A stretch of DNA of 36,263 nucleotides from Limosilactobacillus balticus (GTDB lineage Bacteria; Bacillota; Bacilli; Lactobacillales; Lactobacillaceae). The notes beneath the pieces were generated by a model. The model was not told where the DNA came from. It did not search any database and worked only from the letters and a program-made list of their open reading frames with translations. The position numbers were made by a program, and so were the translations under genes. The stretch spans positions 1 through 36,263 of the forward strand of contig NZ_JACIVH010000071.1 in assembly GCF_014145615.1 (NCBI RefSeq), read 5' to 3'. Below are positions 1-7,276 of the stretch, piece by piece; position 1 is the first letter of the stretch, and each line of letters starts with the position of its first letter.

Positions 1-38
1 TCACGCTGGTATCGTGGGTTCAAATCCCGCACGGGTCA
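1..38 (+). tRNA. tRNA-Glu, 3' part only (window edge)
   Basis: Only the 3' half is present. A T arm (stem 14-18 / 26-30 around TTCAAAT) is followed by the acceptor strand ACGGGTC and discriminator A38. The first two bases, TC, fall at anticodon positions 35-36, which leaves Glu (TTC) or Asp (GTC). The ACGGGTC acceptor strand fits Gram-positive tRNA-Glu better. The identity is inferred because base 34 lies outside the window. No CCA is encoded. Confidence 0.7.
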
Positions 39-43
39 CTTTT

Positions 44-116
44 GGAGGATTAGCTCAGTTGGGAGAGCATCTGCCTTACAAGCAGGGGGTCACAGGTTCG
101 AGCCCTGTATCCTCCA
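44..116 (+). tRNA. tRNA-Val (UAC)
   Basis: This is a complete 73-nt cloverleaf. Acceptor GGAGGAT pairs with ATCCTCC, the D-arm is AGCTCAGTTGGGAGAGC, the anticodon loop is CTTACAA with anticodon TAC, and the T-loop is TTCGAGC. It lies 5 nt after the preceding tRNA, so the cluster is probably co-transcribed. No CCA is encoded. Confidence 0.95.
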
Positions 117-152
117 TTACAACTTAATAGTTGTATATACCCATGACACAAT

Positions 153-225
153 GGCTCGGTAGCTCAGTTGGTAGAGCAACGGATTGAAGCTCCGTGTGTC
201 GGCGGTTCGATTCCGTCCCGCGCCA
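153..225 (+). tRNA. tRNA-Phe (GAA), with a mismatch in the acceptor stem
   Basis: This is a 73-nt cloverleaf with anticodon loop TTGAAGC (GAA) closed by ACGGA/TCCGT. The 5' acceptor GGCTCGG faces CCGCGCC, so pair 4:69 (T156 opposite C221) does not form. The usual Bacillus-type sequence has A at that position. The other six acceptor pairs, the anticodon stem and the T stem are intact, so it is annotated as a gene rather than a relic. Confidence 0.9.
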
Positions 226-230
226 TTTAT

Positions 231-313
231 GGGGGAGTAGCGAAGTCTGGCTAAACGCGACGGTCTGTAAAACCGTTCCTTCGGGTTCGGTGGTTCGAAT
301 CCACTCTCCCCCA
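231..313 (+). tRNA. tRNA-Tyr (GUA)
   Basis: This is an 83-nt class II tRNA with a long variable arm. Acceptor GGGGGAG pairs with CTCCCCC, the anticodon loop is CTGTAAA (GTA) within ACGGT/ACCGT, and the T-loop is TTCGAAT. The discriminator is A313. Confidence 0.95.
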
Positions 314-319
314 TTTTAT

Positions 320-390
320 AGGGATATAGTTAAACGGTATAACTACGGTCTCCAAAACCGTCATTGTGGGTTCGATTCCTACTATCCCTG
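320..390 (+). tRNA. tRNA-Trp (CCA)
   Basis: This is a 71-nt tRNA. Acceptor AGGGATA pairs with TATCCCT, the anticodon loop is CTCCAAA (CCA) closed by ACGGT/ACCGT, and the discriminator is G390, as expected for tRNA-Trp. Confidence 0.95.
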
Positions 391-406
391 CTTAACTGAA
401 TATTTT

Positions 407-482
407 GGCGGTATTGGTGAAGTTTGGTTAACACACCGGTTTGTGGGTCCGGCACGCGTGGGTTCAAATCCCACATACCGCC
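407..482 (+). tRNA. tRNA-His (GUG) with encoded G-1
   Basis: The acceptor GCGGTAT (408-414) pairs with ATACCGC (475-481). The extra G407 faces C482, giving the G-1:C73 pair typical of bacterial tRNA-His. The anticodon loop TTGTGGG carries GTG. The closing pair of the anticodon stem would be T:T (CCGGT over TCCGG), where B. subtilis has A:T. Everything else is regular. Confidence 0.92.
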
Positions 483-518
483 CTTTTGATTAAGCGTATT
501 ACTTAATCTTAACTATTT

Positions 519-589
<71 letters not shown>

Positions 590-603
590 TTTAGTTAGCT
601 GAT

Positions 604-688
604 GCCTCTGTGGCGGAATTGGCAGACGCGCTGGACTCAAAATCCAGTTCCCGTTGAGGGAGTGTGGGTTCGACCCCCACCGGAGGCA
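604..688 (+). tRNA. tRNA-Leu (CAA)
   Basis: This is an 85-nt class II tRNA with a variable arm. Acceptor GCCTCTG pairs with CGGAGGC, the anticodon loop is CTCAAAA (CAA) in CTGGA/TCCAG, and the T-loop is TTCGACC. It is the last gene of the cluster. An integrase remnant lies about 155 bp downstream, which suggests its 3' end once served as an attachment site. Confidence 0.95.
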
Positions 689-729
689 TATTAGTACTTT
701 GGTACAAAATTGTCAGCTAAGCTAATGAA

Positions 730-771
730 ATAGGAGAAAGTTTGTTATAACAGGCTTTCTCCTATTTTTTT
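730..771 (+). terminator. Intrinsic terminator of the tRNA cluster
   Basis: An 11-bp perfect stem (730-740 with 755-765, AGGAGAAAG/CTTTCTCCT core) has a 14-nt loop and is followed by a run of T residues. Confidence 0.9.
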
Positions 772-842
772 AGTTTAAATTTTGATTTTAAAGAAATGGT
801 ATAAAATGGTGCAAATTTGTATAACCGGTGCACGGTTTATAA

Positions 843-980
843 TTAAAAATCCAACGCTTTAAAAAAGGCTTTATCTGATTTATCTTTGTATTCATCAATT
901 AAATAAGTATAGGTATTCATAGTTGTTGAAATATCATCATGGCCTAGTCGCTTACTAATTGCGTAAATGTCTATCCCAGA
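843..980 (-). pseudogene. C-terminal remnant of a tyrosine-recombinase (phage-type) integrase
   Basis: Read on the minus strand, 980 to 843 gives a 45-codon open stretch ending in TAA. It contains ISKRLGHDDISTTMNTYTYL, the C-terminal box of phage integrases: the LGH motif and then the catalytic-Tyr segment MNTY. The stretch before this box, with the conserved Arg and HxxR residues, is missing, and an IS66 fragment takes over at about 971-980. No start codon or ribosome binding site remains, so it cannot make an active recombinase. Its position just downstream of tRNA-Leu, reading toward it, matches the usual layout of an element integrated into a tRNA 3' end. Confidence 0.8.
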
Positions 981-1213
981 AAATGAAAGTTTTCTTTTTT
1001 ATATAGCAGAATGAAGCCTTCCTTATCACAATAAAGGGTTTTAAACCGATCATTGCGACTACCACAAAATAAAAAAAGAGAATTATTATATAACCCCATT
1101 CCAAAGTTCTCCGCAACTATCATCGCTAAACCATCAATTCCTTTACGGAGGTCTGTCTTATCGCAAATAAGGTAAACATGCTCCGGTGCGTGCCAATTAA
1201 TGGAATAACCACT
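971..1213 (-). pseudogene. IS66-family OrfB (TnpB) fragment
   Basis: The minus-strand translation has the IS66 OrfB signature in order: HVYLICDKTDLRKGIDGLA, then NSLFLFCGSRNDRFKTLYCD, then GFILLYKK. The TDxRKGIDGL and LFLFC motifs are diagnostic. The frame stops at 971-973, exactly where the protein would normally continue through its C-terminal third, and upstream it opens directly after a stop at 1214-1216 with no proper start. Further upstream, to about 1385 on the same strand, other frames give short open pieces that could be OrfA debris (one ends PRPAAKL-stop), but this is not secure. The IS is dead in this copy. Confidence 0.75.
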
Positions 1214-1378
1214 TTAGCTATATCGGCTGCAAGGCTGAGATTAGATCCTTTAAAAATTGTTAATTCAATGTTATCAACTTACAGTTTTGCAGCTGGCCGA
1301 GGAATAAATTCATCCTTATTAACTACTGAATTCTTGGCCTTAAAAATTGGTGCTACAATATCGTTTTTTCTGTGGAAG

Positions 1379-1417
1379 GAAAAAACTCCTGTACTAAGAT
1401 TGCTTTTAGTATAGGAG
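1379..1417 (-). terminator. Hairpin with T-run on the minus strand
   Basis: CTCCTGTACTAA (1386-1397) pairs with TTAGTATAGGAG (1406-1417) with one G:T. On the minus strand the stem is followed by six T residues (complement of 1380-1385). It would stop leftward transcription, although no intact leftward gene is visible to its right. Confidence 0.55.
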
Positions 1418-1593
1418 ACTAAGCTTTTTATTGCTAGACGTGTGGATACGGACTACTTACAGTATAAAGAGTGGTTTTTTATAGAGAAAGCGCATGTTAA
1501 AATTAAATTAGAACAATAATGAAAAGATGCAGATCTGTAATTGCCTAGTTTTATTCGATGTTTCCAAGAATTGTGAGAAGAGAGGTTAAATTA

Positions 1594-1692
1594 ATGAAAA
1601 TAATTATCAGCATTATAATTTTAGTAATAGGTGTATACGCAAGTTATAGACTCGCCAAGTGGGGATTAAAGATTCGAAATAAGGATGATTGA
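1594..1692 (+). CDS. Small single-pass membrane peptide, 32 aa, unknown
   Basis: The ATG is preceded by AGAGAGG at a spacing of about 8 nt, which supports translation. The peptide starts MKIIISIIILVIGVYASY, a run of about 17 hydrophobic residues that would span the membrane once. It ends in a charged tail (RLAKWGLKIRNKDD), so the likely topology is N-out/C-in. I do not recognise a family. It sits alone in a decayed mobile-DNA zone, with a leftward terminator hairpin upstream and a rightward one downstream. Size and composition resemble type I toxin peptides or small accessory membrane peptides, but no matching antisense RNA was identified. No function is assigned. Confidence 0.5.
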   Translation: MKIIISIIILVIGVYASYRLAKWGLKIRNKDD

Positions 1693-1817
1693 AATGTTTT
1701 AAAGAAACAAAAAATCTTCAATGTATGGACAGTCATGGACTATTGATATATTGGTATTAGAATTATTTACTAGAAGCCAATTAAGAAGCAATATGAAATA
1801 TAGGTTAGCCTAAGATT

Positions 1818-1860
1818 AACTCCTGTAATTCTTATATGCTAAAGATTACAGGAGTTTTTG
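1818..1860 (+). terminator. Intrinsic terminator after the 32-aa gene
   Basis: AACTCCTGTAAT (1818-1829) pairs perfectly with ATTACAGGAGTT (1845-1856), followed by TTTTTG. The arm starts with the same ACTCCTGTA as the hairpin at 1386-1417. Confidence 0.75.
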
Positions 1861-1946
1861 CGTTAAAACAATTTGTCTATCTTTTTGCCACACCTAAATT
1901 AAAATGTCTCTTCTTTCAAAAAACTAATAAAGTTTAACTTAGATTC

Positions 1947-1975
1947 TTGTCTATTGTTGTCTTTTTAGGTACTAT
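1947..1975 (+). promoter_or_regulatory. Candidate sigma-A promoter of the GNAT gene
   Basis: TTGTCT (1947-1952) and TACTAT (1970-1975) are separated by 17 nt. The predicted start lies just upstream of the GGAGGA ribosome binding site of the gene at 1999. Confidence 0.5.
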
Positions 1976-1998
1976 TACGTAAATGGAGGAATCGTTAA

Positions 1999-2550
1999 AT
2001 GATTGAAATACGTAAAGCGTCTACAAAGTCAAATGATTTTAAGAATATCAAGCGGGTCTATAATACCGTGTTTCCCCAAAATGAACTTTTACCATTATCT
2101 TTACTTAAAATGCGGGCCAAGGCTGGAAAAGCTGAATTTTGCAGTATTTATAATGAAGAAAAGTGGGTTGGCTTTTTCTATACAGTTTACAATAAACGAA
2201 TGGCCTATATTTTCTTCTTGGCAATTGATCCGCGGTATCATAGTCAAGGCTTTGGGAGTGCAGTCTTAGATATGCTAAAGGGACGTTATGCTGGAAAGCA
2301 GATTACCCTTAGCGCTGAACGTCTAGATCCACAAGCACCAAATAATGAACAGCGAATTAGACGACACCGTTTTTACGCTAAAAATGGTTTTGTCAAAACG
2401 GGTCTTTATACCGTTGAAAAGGGTAATGAAAAATTTGATCTTTTAAGTACTCAATCAAGCGTGAATCCACAATTTTACCAACAGTTAATGGATAGTTATC
2501 TGACTAAACATCGACGTCATTACTTACCATATAAAATTATTAAAGAGTAA
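1999..2550 (+). CDS. GNAT-family N-acetyltransferase
   Basis: This 183-aa protein carries the acetyl-CoA-binding motif A of the GNAT fold: a beta strand (AYIFFLAIDPRY) followed by HSQGFGSAVLDML, i.e. the Q/RxxGxG/A pyrophosphate loop at about residues 83-88. A later segment with HRFYAKNGFVKTG is the usual C-terminal GNAT strand-helix (motif B). Such enzymes move an acetyl group from acetyl-CoA to an amine on a small molecule or a protein; the acceptor cannot be read from the sequence. The start is supported by GGAGGA 8 nt upstream and a promoter at 1947-1975. It is monocistronic and convergent with the exporter gene that follows. Confidence 0.85.
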   Translation: MIEIRKASTKSNDFKNIKRVYNTVFPQNELLPLSLLKMRAKAGKAEFCSIYNEEKWVGFFYTVYNKRMAYIFFLAIDPRYHSQGFGSAVLDMLKGRYAGKQITLSAERLDPQAPNNEQRIRRHRFYAKNGFVKTGLYTVEKGNEKFDLLSTQSSVNPQFYQQLMDSYLTKHRRHYLPYKIIKE

Positions 2551-2598
2551 AAAATAAATCCCCACTACCTAAATGATAGTGAGGATTTATTTATTTTT
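2551..2598. terminator. Bidirectional terminator between convergent genes
   Basis: AAATAAATCC-CACTA pairs with TAGTG-GGATTTATTT around a 9-nt loop. A and T tracts flank both sides, so it can serve the GNAT gene (+) and the exporter (-). It overlaps the stop codon of the exporter gene. Confidence 0.8.
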
Positions 2599-3988
2599 TC
2601 CGATCTTTAATTTTGAATGATAAGAGCAGTGCCACCACAATTAAGATTATTGCAAAGTAAATGCCATAATGGAAACCGTTGGTGAAGCGAACAGTTTCAG
2701 ATCCGCTAATAGATGAACTACCCCAAGCTAAGCAACTAGTAGCTAGAGCTGTTGCAAGAGCACCGATAACCTGTTGCATTGTATTCATGATTGTACTGCC
2801 ATCTCCAGATTCTAATCCAGAGAGCGCACTTAGAGCACTAGTTTGTGCAGGAGACATTGCTAAAGGACAACCAATCATTAAAATGATATGAGCACAGATT
2901 ACATAAAGAAGTGAACTATGTGATGTAGTAAAGGCCAACATCAAAGCGCCAAATAAAGCAAGGATAAAACCAATTAATACAGGACGTTTAGCTCCAATGC
3001 TGTCGTAAAGACGACCTGCAATTGCAGAAGTAGCTGCATTAATAATTCCACCAGGGAGCATTACTAATCCAGTAAGGGCAACAGAAACTAAGAGCCCTCG
3101 TTGGTAGAATAACGGTAAAAGATACATCGTCGACAGAATAATTCCAAAGTCAAGCATCACGATTGAAGAACCAATTGTGAAGGCCGGATACTTAAAAATA
3201 TGAAGGTTTAAAATTGGTTCTTCCAGCTGAAGTTGGCGATGGGCATAAAAGATTAAAACAATAATTCCGATTATTAATGCACTAAGAACTGCAAGTGATG
3301 TCCAACCATCTTCACTAGCTAAACTAGCACCAATAACAAGTCCTGAACAACCGACTGCAGATTCAACAATTGAGAGCGTATCAACATGTGGTTTAGTAAT
3401 TTCGCCAACATTTTCTAATGAAGTGATAGCAAAGATCAAGGCAATAAATAAAAATGGGATAAATAGCCAGAAGATCCATTGCCATGATAACTTGGCAAGA
3501 ATTAGCCCGGTTAAAGTAGGACCAATTGCAGGGGCAAACATGATTACGAGGGCACACATTCCTAGAACGGCCCCAATTTGTTTTGGTGGGAAGATTTGCA
3601 TCACCACTGCAAACATTAATGGAAGAATTGAACCTGTTCCGATTCCCTGAATCATTCGTCCAATCAACAAAATAGTAAAATTATGCGCTAAGGCAGAGAT
3701 ACATGCTCCAACCATGAAGTCGATTAATGCAAAAATAATGACTTGGCGGGTTGTAAACCATTTAGAAATAATACTGGAAAGTGGCAAGATAATACCAATA
3801 ATTAACATATATCCAGTAACTAACCATTGAATTGTTGACGTACTTACTTGAAAAGCAGCCATCAATTTTGGCAATGCAATGTTTAATGAAGTTTCACTAA
3901 ACATTCCGACAAAAGCTCCCAGTAGCATACTAACCATCATCAATCCTGGATGCGCTACTTGCTTACGAGCTTGTAAAGCATTTTCCAT
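2591..3988 (-). CDS. MFS transporter, DHA2 (EmrB/QacA) family
   Basis: This 465-aa protein has about 14 hydrophobic segments, the size and topology of the 14-TM drug:H+ antiporter 2 family. N-terminal features are ETSLNIALPKL and TSTIQWLVTGYML, which match the TM1-TM2 region of EmrB-type exporters, then GRMIQGIGTGSILPL (motif B/C region in TM4-TM5) and FAPAIGPTLTGLI in TM5. It should export a hydrophobic or cationic compound by proton antiport; the substrate is unknown. Translation starts at an ATG preceded by AAGGAG 11 nt upstream. A near-perfect 33-bp palindrome overlaps its promoter, which argues for repression by a ligand-responsive regulator not encoded next to it. A second exporter of the same family is at 23450. 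Confidence 0.9.
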   Translation of the reverse strand: MENALQARKQVAHPGLMMVSMLLGAFVGMFSETSLNIALPKLMAAFQVSTSTIQWLVTGYMLIIGIILPLSSIISKWFTTRQVIIFALIDFMVGACISALAHNFTILLIGRMIQGIGTGSILPLMFAVVMQIFPPKQIGAVLGMCALVIMFAPAIGPTLTGLILAKLSWQWIFWLFIPFLFIALIFAITSLENVGEITKPHVDTLSIVESAVGCSGLVIGASLASEDGWTSLAVLSALIIGIIVLIFYAHRQLQLEEPILNLHIFKYPAFTIGSSIVMLDFGIILSTMYLLPLFYQRGLLVSVALTGLVMLPGGIINAATSAIAGRLYDSIGAKRPVLIGFILALFGALMLAFTTSHSSLLYVICAHIILMIGCPLAMSPAQTSALSALSGLESGDGSTIMNTMQQVIGALATALATSCLAWGSSSISGSETVRFTNGFHYGIYFAIILIVVALLLSFKIKDRKK

Positions 3989-4077
3989 AAATATAAAAAC
4001 TCCTTTTATCCTAAAAATTGCACAAAGATTAGTCTAGCAAATCGCTCCAGCTGCTCGTAAGCTATTTTTTTAATAAC

Positions 4078-4131
4078 TAATAATCTTAAGTATATTACTT
4101 AAGATTATTAAGTTAGATTTAGTGCTTTCAA
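4078..4131 (-). promoter_or_regulatory. Promoter and palindromic operator of the 2591-3988 exporter
   Basis: Two 15-bp arms, 4078-4092 and 4096-4110 (core AATCTTAAGTA / TACTTAAGATT), form a perfect inverted repeat with a 3-nt centre. On the minus strand, TTGAAA (4131-4126) and AATAAT (4109-4104) are 16 nt apart, which puts the -10 element inside the right arm. A bound dimer would block this promoter. The symmetry and length suit a TetR- or MarR-type repressor. The rest of the gap to nrdD (4132-4300) has an imperfect hairpin at 4153-4180 and no gene. Confidence 0.6.
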
Positions 4132-4300
4132 ATTCGATTTTTTAGGGATAAAAAATTCTATTCAGTGATAATAGGAATTTAAAAATAAATGATTTAAAAG
4201 GTCTTACAATAATCGCAAAATAGCGTCGTTGCTTGTGATCTCATTTTATTCCTGGTAGATCAGAATAGAATATGAATAAATATTTAAGAAACTAATTTGA

Positions 4301-4360
4301 CCACAACATATAGTGTTTAGAATGTCAATACTTCCTATAAGTTGTATTTTGAGCTATGAT
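4301..4360 (+). promoter_or_regulatory. nrdD upstream region with a possible NrdR box
   Basis: CCACAACATATAGTGT (4301-4316) matches 13 of 16 positions of the NrdR box pattern ACACWATATATWGTGT. A weaker dyad (ATAC...GTAT, 4328-4347) lies about 28 bp further on. NrdR boxes normally occur as pairs about three helical turns apart, so the second site and the spacing are only an approximate fit. TATGAT (4355-4360) is a candidate -10 element, with no good -35. Confidence 0.4.
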
Positions 4361-4392
4361 AGATAACGTTAATTACGAGAGGGGAAATAAAA

Positions 4393-6627
4393 ATGAAAGT
4401 GCAAATAGTTGATAAGAAGGATCTTAAAAGTTTGACAAGTATTCAAGTAGTTAAACGTGATGGAACAGTAACATCATTCTATTCCTATAAGATTAACCTT
4501 GTTTTGAATGCGCTCAATGCTGATAAGCAGACCAGCCAAAGTGTTTATGTTACCTTATTGGATGCCCTACTTAATCAAACAACTGTCACTACTAAAAAGA
4601 TTGCGGATCTCTTTGTCAAAGGACTGGTTAATGCTAATCATGAAGAATTGGCAAAAGTTTACAGTGATTATCGCCAGCATGATGAGGAAGCATTTGCTGA
4701 AGCTACTAATCCCCAAAATAAGTTAGAGCAGCTTTTCGACCGAAACTCACGGATTGTGCATGAAAATGCTAATAAAGATAGCCATGTTTTTAATACTCAA
4801 CGCGACCTTGAAGCAGGGGTTGTGAGCCGTGCGTTAGGATTGCGGATGCTTCCTGGTATTGTAGCCAAGGCGCATCTTCGTGGTGATATTCACTGGCATG
4901 ACCTTGACTATTCACCGGTAACGCCTGAAACTAACTGTTGTTTAATTGACTTTGATGAAATGTTTAAGCATGGATTTAAGATTGGTAATGCTTGGGTTTC
5001 TTCACCACGCTCGATTCAAACAGCTACTGCTCAGATGTCGCAAATTATTGCTAACGTGGCTTCACTGCAATATGGGGGATGCTCTGCTAATCGGATTGAT
5101 CAATTATTGGAACCATATGCAAAACTAAATTATGAAAAGCATATGAAGGATGCCGAAGAGTGGATAGTACCAGAAAAACGGGAAGAATTTGCTCGTGAGA
5201 AGACAAAAAAGGATATTTACGATGCAATGCAGGCTTTAGAATACGAGATTAATACCCTTTATTCTAGCCAAGGTCAAACTCCATTTACGACCATTAACTT
5301 TGGCTTAGGAACAAGCTGGATTGCCCGGGAGATCCAAAAAGCAATTTTGAAGATCCGGATTAAGGGCCTTGGTAAGGAACATCGTACAGCTATTTTTCCT
5401 AAATTAACTTTTACTATTAAACGAGGCTTAAATCTTAACCCTGAAGATCCTAATTATGATATCAAGCAACTGGCGCTTGAATGTTCAACGAAGCGGATGT
5501 ATCCAGACCTTTTGATGTATGACAAGATTAAGGAACTGACAGGGAGTTTTAAGACACCAATGGGTTGCCGTTCGTTCTTACAGGGATGGACAGATCCAGA
5601 AACTGGTAAAGAAGTAAACTCAGGACGGATGAACTTAGGGGTAGTGACAGTCAACTTGCCACGGATTGCCCTTGAGGCTCATGGCGATAAGCAACTATTC
5701 TGGGAAATTTTTCAAGAGAAGATGAATATTTGTAAGATTGCCTTGGATTACCGGATTAAGCGAACTAAAGAAGCCAAGCCAGAAAATGCTCCCCTTCTTT
5801 ATATGTATGGTGCATTTGGTAAACGGCTAAAAAAGACTGATAGTGTCGATGAAGTCTTTAAGAATAGTCGGGCGACCGTTTCACTGGGTTATATTGGTTT
5901 ATATGAAGTATGTACGACTTTTTATGGGTCAAATTGGGAGCATAATAAAGAAGCGCATGACTTTGCAATTGCAATTACTAAGGCAATGCATGATTTATGT
6001 GCTGAATGGGAAAAAGAAGAAGGATACCACTTTAGTCTTTATTCCACCCCTGCTGAATCGTTAACAGATACATTTTGTCAAGATGATTTGAAGAAGTTTG
6101 GTCGAATTGAAGATGTAACAGATAAGGAATACTACACAAATAGCTTCCACTATGATGTTCGGAAACATCCGACACCATTTGAAAAATTATCATTTGAAGA
6201 GGCTTTCCCTAAGTATGCGGCCGGTGGGTTTATTCATTATTGCGAATATCCTAACTTACGCCAAAATCCAAAAGCCTTAGAAGCAGTTTGGGACTGGGCA
6301 TATGATCATGTTGGCTATCTTGGAACGAATACTTCAATTGATCAGTGTTTTAAGTGTGGATTCAAAGGTGAATTCGAAGCAACTGCTCGTGGTTTTAAGT
6401 GTCCGCAGTGTGGAAATCATGACCCAGCAACTTGTGATGTTGTTAAACGAACATGTGGTTATCTTGGTAATCCTCAGCAGCGGCCAATGGTTCATGGACG
6501 GCATGAGGAAATTATTCACCGGGTTAAACATATGAATGCGGGAATGATCAAAAATGCAGCGGAATTTGAACAACAGCGGCAAATGGATAATAAAGCTCAT
6601 GCTCATATTACTGGTGATCAAATTTAA
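4393..6627 (+). CDS. nrdD: Anaerobic (class III) ribonucleoside-triphosphate reductase
   Basis: This 744-aa protein has the full architecture of NrdD. An N-terminal ATP-cone (VVKRDGTVTSFYSYKI, from about residue 20) carries the allosteric site. The ten-stranded barrel contains the active-site cysteines in NCCLIDF and GCRSFLQGW. A C-terminal zinc site has four cysteines in two CxxC pairs (CFKCG and CPQCG), followed by the glycyl-radical loop RTCGYLG with the radical Gly at about residue 689. It reduces ribonucleoside triphosphates to dNTPs without oxygen, using formate as reductant in this class. The radical is installed by NrdG, encoded next. The ATG is preceded by GAGGGG. NrdR control is suggested by an upstream box. 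Confidence 0.97.
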   Translation: MKVQIVDKKDLKSLTSIQVVKRDGTVTSFYSYKINLVLNALNADKQTSQSVYVTLLDALLNQTTVTTKKIADLFVKGLVNANHEELAKVYSDYRQHDEEAFAEATNPQNKLEQLFDRNSRIVHENANKDSHVFNTQRDLEAGVVSRALGLRMLPGIVAKAHLRGDIHWHDLDYSPVTPETNCCLIDFDEMFKHGFKIGNAWVSSPRSIQTATAQMSQIIANVASLQYGGCSANRIDQLLEPYAKLNYEKHMKDAEEWIVPEKREEFAREKTKKDIYDAMQALEYEINTLYSSQGQTPFTTINFGLGTSWIAREIQKAILKIRIKGLGKEHRTAIFPKLTFTIKRGLNLNPEDPNYDIKQLALECSTKRMYPDLLMYDKIKELTGSFKTPMGCRSFLQGWTDPETGKEVNSGRMNLGVVTVNLPRIALEAHGDKQLFWEIFQEKMNICKIALDYRIKRTKEAKPENAPLLYMYGAFGKRLKKTDSVDEVFKNSRATVSLGYIGLYEVCTTFYGSNWEHNKEAHDFAIAITKAMHDLCAEWEKEEGYHFSLYSTPAESLTDTFCQDDLKKFGRIEDVTDKEYYTNSFHYDVRKHPTPFEKLSFEEAFPKYAAGGFIHYCEYPNLRQNPKALEAVWDWAYDHVGYLGTNTSIDQCFKCGFKGEFEATARGFKCPQCGNHDPATCDVVKRTCGYLGNPQQRPMVHGRHEEIIHRVKHMNAGMIKNAAEFEQQRQMDNKAHAHITGDQI

Positions 6628-6636
6628 TTAATTATC

Positions 6637-6673
6637 AAAAGGCCAATTGCCCGCAAAGCTATCGGCCTTTTAT
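6637..6673 (+). terminator. Weak hairpin between nrdD and nrdG
   Basis: AAAAGGCC (6637-6644) pairs with GGCCTTTT (6664-6671) across a 19-nt loop, with no long T-run after it. It ends about 17 nt before the nrdG start, so it probably lowers nrdG expression relative to nrdD rather than ending the operon. Confidence 0.5.
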
Positions 6674-6689
6674 TATATAGGAGGAAAAA

Positions 6690-7268
6690 ATGGTAGAAAC
6701 ACGATTACCCCGCAACCCAAACCCACAAGAATGGCTAGCAAAAGATCATTCACTACAATATGTTGCAGACTATAAGCCCTTCAATTTTGTTGATGGAGAG
6801 GGAGTCCGGTGTAGTTTATATGTTAGTGGATGCCTTTTTAATTGCCCAGGTTGCTATAACAAGGCAGCGCAGAATTTTCATTACGGGCAGCCATACACCC
6901 AAGATTTAGAAGATCAGATTATTGAAGATCTTTCTCAAAGTTATGTTCAAGGATTGACTTTATTGGGTGGCGAACCATTTCTTAATACTCAGGTTTGCCT
7001 GAAGTTAGTTAAACGCGTCCGGAAAGAATTCGGGCATGAAAAGGATATTTGGTCTTGGTCTGGCTATACTTGGGAAGAATTGATGAAGGAGTCGAGCGAT
7101 AAACTTGAACTTTTGCACTACCTCGATATTTTAGTCGATGGTCGATTCTTACTGGCTAAAAAAGATCTTACCCTTCAATTCAGGGGAAGTTCTAACCAAC
7201 GAATTATTGATGTTCCGCAATCTCTTCAAACGGGGAAAGTGGTTATTTGGGATAAGCTTGTTCATTAG
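6690..7268 (+). CDS. nrdG: Anaerobic ribonucleotide reductase activating protein (radical SAM)
   Basis: This 192-aa protein carries the radical-SAM cluster motif CxxxCxxC at Cys48, Cys52 and Cys55 (SGCLFNCPGC), preceded by FNFVDGEGVRCSLYVSGC, the usual NrdG start of the fold. LLGGEPFLN is the GGE motif that binds the SAM amino group. The C-terminal part has DGRF and the FRGSSNQRIIDV segment found in NrdG. It reductively cleaves SAM on a 4Fe-4S cluster and abstracts hydrogen from the NrdD glycine. A strong site (TAGGAGG) lies 6-7 nt before the ATG. It ends 8 nt before the SufD-like gene, so the two are very likely co-transcribed. Confidence 0.96.
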   Translation: MVETRLPRNPNPQEWLAKDHSLQYVADYKPFNFVDGEGVRCSLYVSGCLFNCPGCYNKAAQNFHYGQPYTQDLEDQIIEDLSQSYVQGLTLLGGEPFLNTQVCLKLVKRVRKEFGHEKDIWSWSGYTWEELMKESSDKLELLHYLDILVDGRFLLAKKDLTLQFRGSSNQRIIDVPQSLQTGKVVIWDKLVH

Positions 7269-7276
7269 AGGAGAAA

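Noticed and set aside
117-493. Open frames of 65 and 99 codons across the tRNA cluster
   Set aside because: They run through six tRNA genes on either strand and have no ribosome binding site; tRNA genes explain the sequence fully.
1178-1414. 78-codon plus-strand frame
   Set aside because: It is antisense to the IS66 remnant, has no ribosome binding site, and its end is the minus-strand terminator hairpin.
1437-1520. Open stretch reading RVDTDYLQYKEWFF to a stop, possibly the tail of a gene
   Set aside because: No start codon with a ribosome binding site and no recognisable family; too short to support as a fragment.
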